Below are positions 24,734-33,172 of a DNA stretch of 64,000 bases, piece by piece. Location of the stretch: positions 1-64,000 of the forward strand of contig JBBDRL010000002.1 of assembly GCA_040905505.1 (NCBI GenBank). The letters are read 5' to 3'. Below the pieces are notes generated by a model that worked only from the letters and a program-made list of their open reading frames with translations, searched no databases and was not told the origin of the DNA. The first letter of the stretch is position 1, and each line of letters starts with the position of its first letter. The DNA is from WHSP01 sp040905505. GTDB lineage: Bacteria > Gemmatimonadota > Gemmatimonadetes > Longimicrobiales > Longimicrobiaceae. The position numbers and the translations under genes were made by a program.

Positions 24734-24764
24734 GCGGGGGCACGCCTACCTGGCGCGCCCCCGC
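24734..24764 (-). terminator. GC-rich hairpin after the OmpA-like gene
   Basis: A 13-bp stem with one mismatch (GCGGGGGCACGCC with GGCGCGCCCCCGC) around a 5-nt loop lies about 30 bp downstream of the OmpA-like stop codon. There is no good T-tract on the minus strand, so termination may be partial or Rho-assisted. Confidence 0.55.
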
Positions 24765-24792
24765 TTCATCCGACCCGGCCGAACGTCGATTC

Positions 24793-25470
24793 CTACTGCT
24801 CCCTCAGCAACCGCTCACGGTACTCCTCACTCGCGTAGATCACGACTTCGACACGCCGATTCTGCTGCTGCCCCCACTCCGTCTCGTTGTCGGCGATCGG
24901 CTCGCTCTCGCCGCGGCCCATCGTCCGAACGCGGTCCCGCGGGACACCGTAACTCGCGAGGATGTCGGCCGCCGACGAGCCCCGCCGCTCCGACAGAGCC
25001 GCATTGTAAGAGTCCGATCCCGTCGAATCGGTATGGCCGATGATCAGTACCTCCGTCTCCGGATACTCCTGTAGGCTCTGCGCCAGATTGTTCAGGTTCT
25101 CACGGCCGGCCGGAAGTAGGTCCGACGAGTCGAAGGGGAAGAGGAGGCCCGAATCGAAGGTCACCACGATGCCCTCCCCGACGCGCTGCACCGTCGCGCC
25201 CGGGATACTCGCCGCCAGCTCCTCGGCCTGCTGGTCCATCTGTCGCCCGATCACCGCTCCGGCCGCGCCACCAACCGCAGCCCCGACTACGGCGCCGCGC
25301 GCGGTCGATCCGATTTGCCGGCCCACTATGGCACCCACGGCGGCGCCGCCCGCCGCACCGATCACCGCGCCACGCTCCGTCTGGCTCAGCGACGAACACC
25401 CGATGAGCCCGCCGCCACTCATCGTGACGAGCGCTGTCAGTACCGTGGCAGAACGTATCACAGAATTCAT
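24793..25470 (-). CDS. OmpA-family lipoprotein with glycine-zipper region
   Basis: A 225-residue outer-membrane lipoprotein. It has a signal peptide with lipobox GLIGC near residue 25, then two glycine-zipper repeats (GAVIGAAGGAAVGAIVG and GAVVGAAVGGAAGAVIG) at about 35-75 that may insert in the membrane. The C-terminal OmpA domain (about 105-220) has the peptidoglycan-binding segment IIGHTDSTGSDSYNAALSER and ends near RRVEVVI. Such proteins tie the outer membrane to the peptidoglycan. The ATG at 25470 was chosen because it begins the signal peptide. It is divergent from recQ across 276 bp in which no promoter could be fixed. Confidence 0.9.
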   Translation of the reverse strand: MNSVIRSATVLTALVTMSGGGLIGCSSLSQTERGAVIGAAGGAAVGAIVGRQIGSTARGAVVGAAVGGAAGAVIGRQMDQQAEELAASIPGATVQRVGEGIVVTFDSGLLFPFDSSDLLPAGRENLNNLAQSLQEYPETEVLIIGHTDSTGSDSYNAALSERRGSSAADILASYGVPRDRVRTMGRGESEPIADNETEWGQQQNRRVEVVIYASEEYRERLLREQ

Positions 25471-25746
25471 CGTCCGTGTCTCCGTATGTATTGTCAAAGG
25501 CTGGCCTTGTATCGCACAGCGCGGGATCGTGTGCAAGCACGATGCCGCCTGCGGTAGCTGTTGTGGCACGGCCAGGAGCAAGGGTTGGACACCTGCCGCG
25601 GCGCGACAGTTCCCGCGCGGCTTCGCGGCGCCTTGCTGATGGCCCTCGGCGCACCTCGGCCGCAGGGAAACATCTGGTCTGACTCTTGCGCCCGACCTAC
25701 GCCAATCCATCGCCTGCCACTCTGAAACGAGACGGACGAAATAGCC

Positions 25747-27423
25747 GTGCCAACCATAGAGACGAGAGCGTCTGAAGTGGAGACGACCCTCAGGGATCGT
25801 TTCGGGCTGACCCGCTTCCGACCGGGGCAGCGCGAAGCGATCGAGGCGGCGCTGAACGGCCGTGACGCCCTCGTCATCATGCCCACGGGCGCTGGAAAGT
25901 CCCTGGTCTATCAACTACCCGCCCTCTTGCTTCCCGGGCTCACGCTGGTGGTTTCGCCTCTGATCGCCCTGATGAAGGACCAGACGGACAAGCTCGAGGA
26001 GATCGGGGTCGATGCGAAGACGATCAACTCGTCCCTGACGTCGCGGGAGCAGACGGAGGAAGAGCTCGCGGTCGGCGACGGTGAGGGAAAGATCCTCTAC
26101 ATCACCCCGGAGCGCTTCCGGGATCGGGACTTCTTCGAGCTTCTCCTCAAGCGGGAGATATCCCTGTTCGTTGTGGATGAAGCGCACTGCATCTCGCAAT
26201 GGGGGCACGATTTCCGCCCGGACTACATGATGCTCGGATCGATCGTCGAGCGGCTGGGCCGGCCGCCGGTTCTGGCGCTCACGGCTACGGCACCGCCTGA
26301 GGTTCAGCTCGACATCGCGAAACAGCTCCGGATGCGCGACCCCTACCGCACCATAGGGGAGCTGGTCCGTCCGAATCTCTTTCTGGAAGTGATGCCGACG
26401 GTCAACGACGAGGAGAAGGACGTCGCCCTCGAGCGCCTGCTCCGCGAAACGGACGGGGCGGGCATCATCTACGTAGCGACGGTGCGCGAAGCGGAGCGGC
26501 TTCACGAGCAGCTCACGCGTCGCTGGCCCGTGGCGCTTTACCACGGCCGCCGCTCCGCGCGGCAGCGTGTCGAGGCGCAGGACGCCTGGAGCGCGGGCGA
26601 GGTCAAGGCCGTGATCGCCACCAACGCTTTCGGCCTGGGAATCGACAAGGCGGATATCCGGTTCGTCATCCACTACCACTTCCCCGGCTCTCTGGAGGCG
26701 TACTACCAGGAAGCAGGTCGGGCGGGGCGCGACGGCGAGCCGGCACGCTGCACGATTCTCTACCGGGAGGAGGATCGGGCGATCCAGGGTTACTTCCTGG
26801 GCGGAAAGTATCCCGACCTCGTCGAGGCGGCGGCGGTGGGGCGTGTGTTGAACGCGAGTGATGCGCCGGTCCCGCTCGAGGAGGTCGCGACCGCTGCCGA
26901 CGTACCGCGTCGGAAATGCCGCATCGTGCTCACGCTCCTCAAGCGGCACGGCAAGGTGCGCGAGCATCGAGAAGGAATCTGGGCGCGCCTGGCGGAGGAC
27001 GTCACGCAGACGGACCTCAGCCACGAGCTACGTGACTACGAGGAGCGCCGCGAGCTCGATCGGGGGAAGCTCGAGGCGATCATCCGCTACTGCCGCACCG
27101 CCCAGTGCCGCACGCGGACTCTGTTGGAGTACTTCGGGGAGGATCCTTCCGCCGAGTTCCATTGCGGGCACTGTGACAACGAATCCGAAGTGGGCGATAC
27201 GCGCGCCGACCACGCGGGCTCCGCACCCCCGGATGCCGCGCTGGGCGGCCTCCCCTCGCGTCGAACTGAGGCCGAGATGTTCGAGCCCGAGCCGGGGGAG
27301 GAGGTCACGCATCCGACCTTCGGAACGGGTATCGTGCTGGAGACGACCGCCGACCGGGCCGAGATCGACTTCGGAGGCCACGGCATCAGGACGGTCCGCT
27401 GTGACTTCCTCAGTCGCCGCTGA
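25747..27423 (+). CDS. recQ: RecQ-family DNA helicase with UvrD-like C-terminal tail
   Basis: A 3'-5' superfamily 2 DNA helicase of 558 residues acting in recombination and repair. Motif 0 is FGLTRFRPGQREAI, motif I MPTGAGKS near residue 55, motif II VVDEAHCISQWGHDFRPDY near 140, and motif VI QEAGRAGRDGEPARC near 320. A zinc-binding tetracysteine (YCRTAQC ... HCGHCDN) follows near 445-475. The winged-helix RQC and HRDC domains of E. coli RecQ are not apparent. Instead, the last ~45 residues, EEVTHPTFGTGIVLE and EIDFGGHGIRTV, resemble the Tudor-like C-terminal domain of UvrD/PcrA. The start is GTG. The 3' end overlaps the convergent NagB-like gene by 14 bp. Confidence 0.92.
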   Translation: MPTIETRASEVETTLRDRFGLTRFRPGQREAIEAALNGRDALVIMPTGAGKSLVYQLPALLLPGLTLVVSPLIALMKDQTDKLEEIGVDAKTINSSLTSREQTEEELAVGDGEGKILYITPERFRDRDFFELLLKREISLFVVDEAHCISQWGHDFRPDYMMLGSIVERLGRPPVLALTATAPPEVQLDIAKQLRMRDPYRTIGELVRPNLFLEVMPTVNDEEKDVALERLLRETDGAGIIYVATVREAERLHEQLTRRWPVALYHGRRSARQRVEAQDAWSAGEVKAVIATNAFGLGIDKADIRFVIHYHFPGSLEAYYQEAGRAGRDGEPARCTILYREEDRAIQGYFLGGKYPDLVEAAAVGRVLNASDAPVPLEEVATAADVPRRKCRIVLTLLKRHGKVREHREGIWARLAEDVTQTDLSHELRDYEERRELDRGKLEAIIRYCRTAQCRTRTLLEYFGEDPSAEFHCGHCDNESEVGDTRADHAGSAPPDAALGGLPSRRTEAEMFEPEPGEEVTHPTFGTGIVLETTADRAEIDFGGHGIRTVRCDFLSRR

Positions 27424-29368
27424 CGCTCCGCAGCCCCGGCGTCCCCCGCCGGTGCCCCCTCTCGCCGCCCCGCGCGCGCAACGGACCCGCCAGTGAGCTG
27501 GTGGCTACGGTCTCCTGCTCGACCTTCTCACCCCCGCGCCGCACGACGTACGCTTCCATCGCGAAGTATTCGGGTAGCCCCAGCCGATCGACCACGCGGG
27601 CCGTCGCCTGATTTCGCTCCTCGACCCGCTGCCAGAACTCGCGGTCGTCCTGCCCCGGGAAAGGGGCCCGGTCCTTCTGGCTCTGGTGCTTGAAGATGGC
27701 CAGGATCTTCCGCCGCAACTCCTCCTCGGACATCGGCACCAGGACGTCGGCTTCCGACACGGGCCATTCCTGCCAGGCGCCTCGGTAGTACCACACCTCG
27801 GGCGTCTCCCCCTCATAGAGCTCGAGGGCGCGGTGAACCGCCTCCAGACACATCCGATGCGTCCCGTGCGGGTCCGATAGGTCACCGGCCACGAAGATCA
27901 GCTCCGGCCGCTGCTGCCGAATGAGCTCCAGGGTGATCTCGATGTCACGCGGACCGATGGGGTCCTTCTTCACCTTGCCCGTCTGGTAGAAGGGCAGGTT
28001 GAGGAAGCGCGCGCTCTGCTTGGACATCCCGAACGTCTCGATCCCCGAGACCGCCTCCGTTTCACGGATCGACTTCTTCAGGTCCTGCACGATGGGAATG
28101 TCCACCTCGCCGGCGTCCTTCTCGTTCAGAAACCGCTCGACTTCCTGGATCTGGTCGTGCATGACGCCTTCGTTGACACCGAAGCCATCGCCCGCTCGCC
28201 GCATGAAATCCAGATATCGGCGGACCTCGTGATCGAAGACCGCGATGTTCCCCGAGGTCTGATAGGCCACGACGATCTCGTTCTCGTTCTGGTGCAGCTT
28301 GTTGAGGATGCCGCCCATCGAGATCACGTCGTCGTCCGGATGGGGGGAGAAGACCACGATCCGCTTGTCCCGCGGCAGCTTGCTCCGGCCGCGAATCTTG
28401 GAGATCAGCGCGTTGAAGACCTCGCCGTTCAGCGGACCGGCGGTCCCGTAGCGCGCCAGCAGGGAGCTGAGGTGGTGGTCGCGGTAATCGCGGCTATCCA
28501 ATTTGAGCACGGATTTCCCGGTGACCTGGCTGAGCCATATGACCGCTTCGATCTCGCGATCGCGCGTCCAGTCTACCTCCCCGACCACCCACGGCGTCTT
28601 GACGCGGGTCAGGTCGGCTGCCGCGGCGGGATCGAGGTAGAAGGTGGCTCGCTCATGCCTCTGCAGGTAAGTGGCGGCAACGTCCGGATCGACATCGCCC
28701 TCCACCGCGCGGCGCACGATCATCGCCTTGTGCTCACCGGTCGCGATCAGCGCGATCTCGTTCGCGTCCAGGATCGTCGCGACGCCCATCGTGACCGCCT
28801 CGTACGGAACGTTCTCCTCGCCGAAGAAGTCGGCCGCGGCGTCCCGGCGCGTGACCGTATCGAGCGCGACCCGCCGGGTCCGCGAGTCGACTCCCGAGCC
28901 CGGCTCGTTGAACCCGATGTGCCCCGTCTTGCCGATCCCGAGGAGCTGGTAGTCGATCCCGCCGACCTCCTCGATGGCGCGCTCGTAGGCCTCACAGTCC
29001 GCATCGATCTCCTCGCGCCCGATGTCCCCCCGTGGGATGTGGACGTTGGCAGGATCGATGTTGATGTGATCGAACAGGTTCTCCCGCATGAAGCGGTGAT
29101 AACTGTGGATGCTGCCCGGATCCATCGGGTAGTACTCGTCCAGGTTGAAGGTGACGACCCGCGAGAAGTCGAGTCCCTCCTCTCGATGCCGACGGATCAG
29201 CTCGCGATAGATGCCGATCGGGGTGCTTCCGGTCGCCAGGCCGAGAACCGCAGCCCGACCCTCGGAATTGCGCGTTTCGATGATCTCCGCGATTCGAGCG
29301 GCGATCGTCTGCGCAATCTCCTCGTATTCGATGATCGCGACGTTCACGCGCTCGCGGGTCTGTATCAT
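27410..29368 (-). CDS. Glucosamine-6-phosphate deaminase fused to a PIG-L deacetylase domain
   Basis: A 652-residue two-domain protein. Residues 1-270 are NagB-like, with GLATGSTPIGIYREL near 43, FNLDEYYPMDPG near 73 and LLGIGKTGHIGFNEPGS near 140, which hold the catalytic Asp/Glu/His residues for converting glucosamine-6-P to fructose-6-P. From about 330, FSPHPDDDVISMGG is the metal-binding motif of the PIG-L/LmbE deacetylase family, with a second motif SDPHGTHRMCLEA near 505. The fusion could deacetylate and deaminate an amino sugar. It is a known arrangement in some other phyla. The C-terminal ~25 residues are low-complexity and overlap the end of recQ. Confidence 0.9.
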   Translation of the reverse strand: MIQTRERVNVAIIEYEEIAQTIAARIAEIIETRNSEGRAAVLGLATGSTPIGIYRELIRRHREEGLDFSRVVTFNLDEYYPMDPGSIHSYHRFMRENLFDHINIDPANVHIPRGDIGREEIDADCEAYERAIEEVGGIDYQLLGIGKTGHIGFNEPGSGVDSRTRRVALDTVTRRDAAADFFGEENVPYEAVTMGVATILDANEIALIATGEHKAMIVRRAVEGDVDPDVAATYLQRHERATFYLDPAAAADLTRVKTPWVVGEVDWTRDREIEAVIWLSQVTGKSVLKLDSRDYRDHHLSSLLARYGTAGPLNGEVFNALISKIRGRSKLPRDKRIVVFSPHPDDDVISMGGILNKLHQNENEIVVAYQTSGNIAVFDHEVRRYLDFMRRAGDGFGVNEGVMHDQIQEVERFLNEKDAGEVDIPIVQDLKKSIRETEAVSGIETFGMSKQSARFLNLPFYQTGKVKKDPIGPRDIEITLELIRQQRPELIFVAGDLSDPHGTHRMCLEAVHRALELYEGETPEVWYYRGAWQEWPVSEADVLVPMSEEELRRKILAIFKHQSQKDRAPFPGQDDREFWQRVEERNQATARVVDRLGLPEYFAMEAYVVRRGGEKVEQETVATSSLAGPLRARGGERGHRRGTPGLRSVSGD

Positions 29369-29472
29369 GCTCGGCCTCTATCTGCGGGGGTCTGGTATTT
29401 CCTCGAGATCCGGCGCGCCAGGCGTGGCGCATGTGAGCGTGAGCGCCCTGCGAGCCGTGTGCCGCCGGAAAA

Positions 29473-29596
29473 GCAGGGAGTAGGGAATAGGGAGTAGGGA
29501 ATAGCGGGCACAGCTCCGGCGGTCGGCAAAGGAGCAGCCGGCAAGCTGAGCGCCGTTGCAGGCTATTCCCTATTCCCTATTCCCTATTCCCTGCCG
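29473..29596. repeat. Paired heptamer arrays, unit GGGAATA (locus H)
   Basis: Four copies of GGGARTA at 29473-29509 and five inverted copies at 29558-29596 flank a 48-bp spacer. The right arm overlaps the 3' end of glgP, supplying its stop codon. The left arm is about 105 bp upstream of the NagB-like start. Nothing else was recognised in the 215 bp between the two genes. Confidence 0.9.
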
Positions 29597-32049
29597 TTTC
29601 CTCTGCCGCCGAGCTTCCAGATCTTCTCGGCGTATTCCCGAACGGAGCGGTCACTGGAGAAGTAGCCGGAGCGCGCCACGTTGAGGATCGATGTCTCGGT
29701 CCAGCGATCCTGATCCCGGTACGCCGCGTCCACCCTTTGCTGAGCGTCCAGATAGGCATCGAAATCGGCCAGCAGCATGAAGCGGTCGCTGTGCAGGAGG
29801 TCCTCGACGAGCGGGTCGAAGATGCCGGTCTCCTCCGGACAGAGCCGACCGTCGCGGAGAAAGTCGATCACGCGCCGAACTCGCGGGCTGGCGTCATAGA
29901 CCTCGCGGGGCACATATCCACTCTCCCTTCGCGCGGCGACTTCCTGGGCCGTCATCCCGAAGATGAAGAGGTTCTCTTCCCCGACCGCGTCCGCGATCTC
30001 CACGTTGGCCCCGTCGAGCGTACCGATCGTCAGCGCGCCATTGAGCGCGAACTTCATGTTCCCCGTTCCCGACGCCTCGAACCCGGCTGTGGAGATCTGT
30101 TCGGACAGGTCGCTACCGGGAAAGATCCGCTCGGCCAGGGACACGTTGTAGTCGGGCAGGAACGCCACCTGGAGCTTCGGACTGATGGAGGGGTCGCGAT
30201 TGATGGTATCCGCGACGCACGTGATCAGCTTGATGATCAACTTGGCGGCCCAGTAGGTCGGAGCCGCCTTACCTCCGAACAGGACGGCGCGCGGGACCAT
30301 ATCCAGGCCTGGATCGTCACGGAGCTCGAGGTACACGTGGATGAGCCGGAGGGCGTTCAGAAGCTGCCGCTTGTACTCGTGGATACGCTTGATCTGCACG
30401 TCGATCATCGCTGCGGGGTCGATGCGGACCCCGCAATTCCGCTGGACCACCTCGGCGAGCTGCTTCTTGTTGACCTCCTTGATCGTACGCCAGACCGTCC
30501 GGAAGTCTTCGTCGGTGGCGAACTTCTCCAGGTCCTGGAGTCGCGGAAGGTCGGTCACCCAATCGTCGCCGATCGTATGTGTGATCAGCTGCGACATCGG
30601 CGGGTTCGCCTTCAACATCCAGCGGCGCTGCGTCACGCCGTTCGTCACCGAGACGAACTTCTCCGGCCACAGCTCGTAGAAGTCGCGGAAAATGCGCTCG
30701 CGGATGATCTGCGTATGGAGCGCGGCGACGCCATTGACGTGATGGCTTCCGGCGATCGCCAGGCTCGCCATGCGGACCTTCCCATCCGCCAGGATCGCCA
30801 TCCGTTCGACGCGGCCGGCGTCGTCGGGGAACTCCTCCTCGATGCGGTTCCGGAGCCGCCGATCGATCTCCTCGATGATCTGCAGGTGCCGCGGCAGGAG
30901 CCGGCCGAACAGCTCGATCGGCCATCCCTCGAGGGCCTCCGGCAGGACGGTATGGTTGGTGTAGGCGAAGCATCGCTGGGCAATCTCCCACGACTCCTCC
31001 CAACCGAGGCCCTCCTCGTCCATCAGCAGCCGCATCAGCTCGGGAATCGCGACCGCCGGATGCGTGTCGTTGAGCTGCATCTGGACTTTGTCCGGGAAGT
31101 CGCTCAGGGAGCGCCGCTCCCGCCGGTAGCGCCAGAGGATGTCCTGTAGAGTCGCCGAAACGAAGAAGTACTGCTGCCGAATCCGCAGCTCCTTGCCCGC
31201 GCCCGTATCATCGGGCGGATAGAGCACCTTCGAGATCGTCTCGGTCTGCACCTTCGCGGAGACCGCTTCGACGTAGTCGCCGCGGATGAAGTCAGCCAGA
31301 TCGAATTCCTCCGTCGCCTTGGCGGCCCAGAGGCGCAACGTGTTGACGGTGTTGTTCTTGTAGCCGGGTATCGGAGTGTCGTACGCCATCGCCAGCACGT
31401 CCAGAGTTTCGATCCACCGGAACCGCACGTCGCCGCCGGGGGCACGCTCGACCTCCGACCGGCCATAGAACTTTACCGGATACGTCCGATCAGGACGGGC
31501 GATCTCCCAGGGATTGTCGTCGTGCAGCCAGTTGTCGGGCATCTCGACCTGGCGCCCCGCCAGCAGCTTCTGGCGGAAGATGCCGTGCTCGTAGCGGATC
31601 CCGTAACCGTAGCCGGGAATCTCGAGCGTCGCCATCGAGTCCATGTAGCAGGCGGCCAGCCTGCCGAGCCCGCCGTTGCCCAGCCCGGCGTCCGGCTCTC
31701 TCTCTTCCAGATCCTCGAGTCGATATCCCAGCGGATCAAGCGCCTCCTGGGCCGCTTCCGAAAGCTCCAGATTGATCAGGGCGTTGCCGAGCGCACGACC
31801 CATCAGGAACTCCATCGAGAGGTAATAGACTCGCTTGACGTCCTCCTCCCGATACCGCCGCTGGGTCGCCGCCCAGCGCTCAGCGAGGCGATCCCGGACG
31901 CTCCAGGCAGTGCTCATGTAGAAGTCCCGATCACTGGCGCTCCCGCGGTCCAGCGCGAGCGTGTAGGTGATGTGATCGGTGATGTCGTGCTTCAGGGATT
32001 CGACCTGCGTGGCGCGTCGGCCGTTTCCGGGCTTGTAGGTTCGGAACAT
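29584..32049 (-). CDS. glgP: Glycogen phosphorylase GlgP
   Basis: GlgP releases glucose-1-phosphate from glycogen or maltodextrin by phosphorolysis, using PLP. The 821-residue protein shows VYYLSMEFLMGRALGNALIN near residue 75, GLGNGGLGRLAACYMDSMAT near 122 and the PLP-lysine region EASGTGNMKFALNGALTIG near 665. The length is typical for the bacterial enzyme. The final residues (RGNGRE and stop) are encoded by heptamer-repeat DNA. It lies upstream of the NagB-like gene on the same strand, which suggests sugar-phosphate metabolism but not a shared operon, given the array between them. Confidence 0.96.
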   Translation of the reverse strand: MFRTYKPGNGRRATQVESLKHDITDHITYTLALDRGSASDRDFYMSTAWSVRDRLAERWAATQRRYREEDVKRVYYLSMEFLMGRALGNALINLELSEAAQEALDPLGYRLEDLEEREPDAGLGNGGLGRLAACYMDSMATLEIPGYGYGIRYEHGIFRQKLLAGRQVEMPDNWLHDDNPWEIARPDRTYPVKFYGRSEVERAPGGDVRFRWIETLDVLAMAYDTPIPGYKNNTVNTLRLWAAKATEEFDLADFIRGDYVEAVSAKVQTETISKVLYPPDDTGAGKELRIRQQYFFVSATLQDILWRYRRERRSLSDFPDKVQMQLNDTHPAVAIPELMRLLMDEEGLGWEESWEIAQRCFAYTNHTVLPEALEGWPIELFGRLLPRHLQIIEEIDRRLRNRIEEEFPDDAGRVERMAILADGKVRMASLAIAGSHHVNGVAALHTQIIRERIFRDFYELWPEKFVSVTNGVTQRRWMLKANPPMSQLITHTIGDDWVTDLPRLQDLEKFATDEDFRTVWRTIKEVNKKQLAEVVQRNCGVRIDPAAMIDVQIKRIHEYKRQLLNALRLIHVYLELRDDPGLDMVPRAVLFGGKAAPTYWAAKLIIKLITCVADTINRDPSISPKLQVAFLPDYNVSLAERIFPGSDLSEQISTAGFEASGTGNMKFALNGALTIGTLDGANVEIADAVGEENLFIFGMTAQEVAARRESGYVPREVYDASPRVRRVIDFLRDGRLCPEETGIFDPLVEDLLHSDRFMLLADFDAYLDAQQRVDAAYRDQDRWTETSILNVARSGYFSSDRSVREYAEKIWKLGGRGNGRE

Positions 32050-32056
32050 GTGCCTT

Positions 32057-32094
32057 GTTCGTTATCCGTTATCCGTCACCCGTGATCCGTCACC
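32057..32094. repeat. Single-arm heptamer array, unit TCCGTTA (locus I)
   Basis: About five 7-nt units of TCCGTTA, TCCGTCA and CCCGTGA start 8 bp upstream of the glgP ATG. No inverted partner was found before the next gene. Confidence 0.75.
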
Positions 32095-32168
32095 GGCAAC
32101 GGTCATGGCGCGAGTTGAACTTCTCGTTGGTGGGCAAGGGGAACGAAGGCGGGGCGGGGATAGAAGAA

Positions 32169-32369
32169 TCATGCCTCCTGCACGTGGATTCGGACGATGC
32201 GTTCGCCTTCCCGGACGCGGGCGCGGCCACTGTTCATGGAACGCCGGATCTCCACGCCGCCATCCGCACCTTCGACGTGGACGAGGACCTGCGCCGCCCG
32301 GGTGAGTGCCGGGTTCCAGGTCGCCGAGCGGCCGTCAGGGCCGATTCTGAAGGGCAGTTCTTCGGACAT
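32169..32369 (-). CDS. Small hypothetical protein
   Basis: A 66-residue reading frame starting MSEELPFRIGPDGRSATW and ending RVREGERIVRIHVQEA. It has no membrane segment and no recognised family, but its mixed beta-like pattern (AQVLVHVEGADGGVEIRRS) looks protein-like. It sits upstream of glgP on the same strand. It could be real or spurious. Confidence 0.4.
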   Translation of the reverse strand: MSEELPFRIGPDGRSATWNPALTRAAQVLVHVEGADGGVEIRRSMNSGRARVREGERIVRIHVQEA

Positions 32370-32497
32370 CGACGGGTTTCCTGTGGGTGACTGGCCGTGC
32401 TGAGCGTGGGTCACGCCTACGGCGAGCGCCGAACGAGCACTCGAGGAGTAGGACGCCGACGCTCGGGCGCGTCCCGCGGCGTAGTTGCCCATGGCCT

Positions 32498-32543
32498 GGT
32501 GAATGCATCGCGCCGTTACTGGTGAATGCATCGCGCAGTTAGC
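32498..32543. repeat. Tandem duplication of a 23-bp unit
   Basis: Two adjacent 23-bp copies, 32498-32520 and 32521-32543, share the core GGTGAATGCATCGCGC and differ at about two positions. They lie in the divergent region between the small minus-strand gene and the YggX-like gene and could be a paired regulatory site or a slippage product. Confidence 0.6.
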
Positions 32544-32684
32544 GATAGCCCCGCGCGGGAGCGCGCGCCGGAGCGATCCGACGAAACCGCCGGCGTCCTG
32601 CACTGTAGTATATCACGGAACTCGAGATCCGCCCGTCCGCATGGAGCGTTCGGGCGGACACGTACTCACAACCGGAGGAGTTTC

Positions 32685-32960
32685 GTGGCCGCCATCAAGT
32701 GCGCACGCTGCGGCAAGGAGGGACAGCCTCTGCCGTACGCTCCCCTCAGATCCGAACTGGGCGAGAGAATTCACGCCGAGATATGCCAGGACTGCTGGTC
32801 GGAGTGGCTGCAATATCAGACGATGTTGATCAATCACTACGGCCTCAACCTCAGGGATCCGGAGGCGAAGACGTTCCTCACGGAGCAGACGGAGCGCTTC
32901 CTCTACGGAGGCGATACCGAAGAGGTGGATACGAGTAAGCAGGGTACCATCAGCTGGTAG
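32685..32960 (+). CDS. YggX-family protein with N-terminal zinc motif
   Basis: A 91-residue protein. The core IHAEICQDCWSEWLQYQTML and INHYGLNLRDPEAKTFL match the Fe(II)-trafficking/oxidative-damage-protection family YggX. Unlike E. coli YggX, it starts with a cysteine pair, IKCARCGKEG, that with CQDC forms a likely zinc site. The GTG start was chosen because of the GGAGGAG Shine-Dalgarno sequence 5 bp before it; the longer in-frame upstream sequence lacks family similarity. It is followed by a hairpin. Confidence 0.8.
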   Translation: MAAIKCARCGKEGQPLPYAPLRSELGERIHAEICQDCWSEWLQYQTMLINHYGLNLRDPEAKTFLTEQTERFLYGGDTEEVDTSKQGTISW

Positions 32961-32985
32961 ACTACGACGGCCGTCCACGCAAGAA

Positions 32986-33022
32986 GAGGCCGGGCAGCAC
33001 AGTGCGCGCTGCATCCGGCCTC
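32986..33022 (+). terminator. Hairpin between the convergent YggX-like gene and pspA
   Basis: An 8-bp GAGGCCGG/CCGGCCTC stem is extended inward by CAGC/GCTG pairing. No T-tract follows on the plus strand. The 212-bp convergent region contains nothing else recognised. Confidence 0.45.
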
Positions 33023-33172
33023 CCGCTCTGCCCCGCGCCAGGTCCACCGGCTCGTCTCGGAGTCTCCACATGGGCCCGGGCCTATGTTGCGGTCGAGGTG
33101 CGATACGACCCCGCCGTTCTCTCCTCCTGATCGCGCAGCGTCGGTTTCGCCTTTCCGGAAGGCGCAGGGTCC

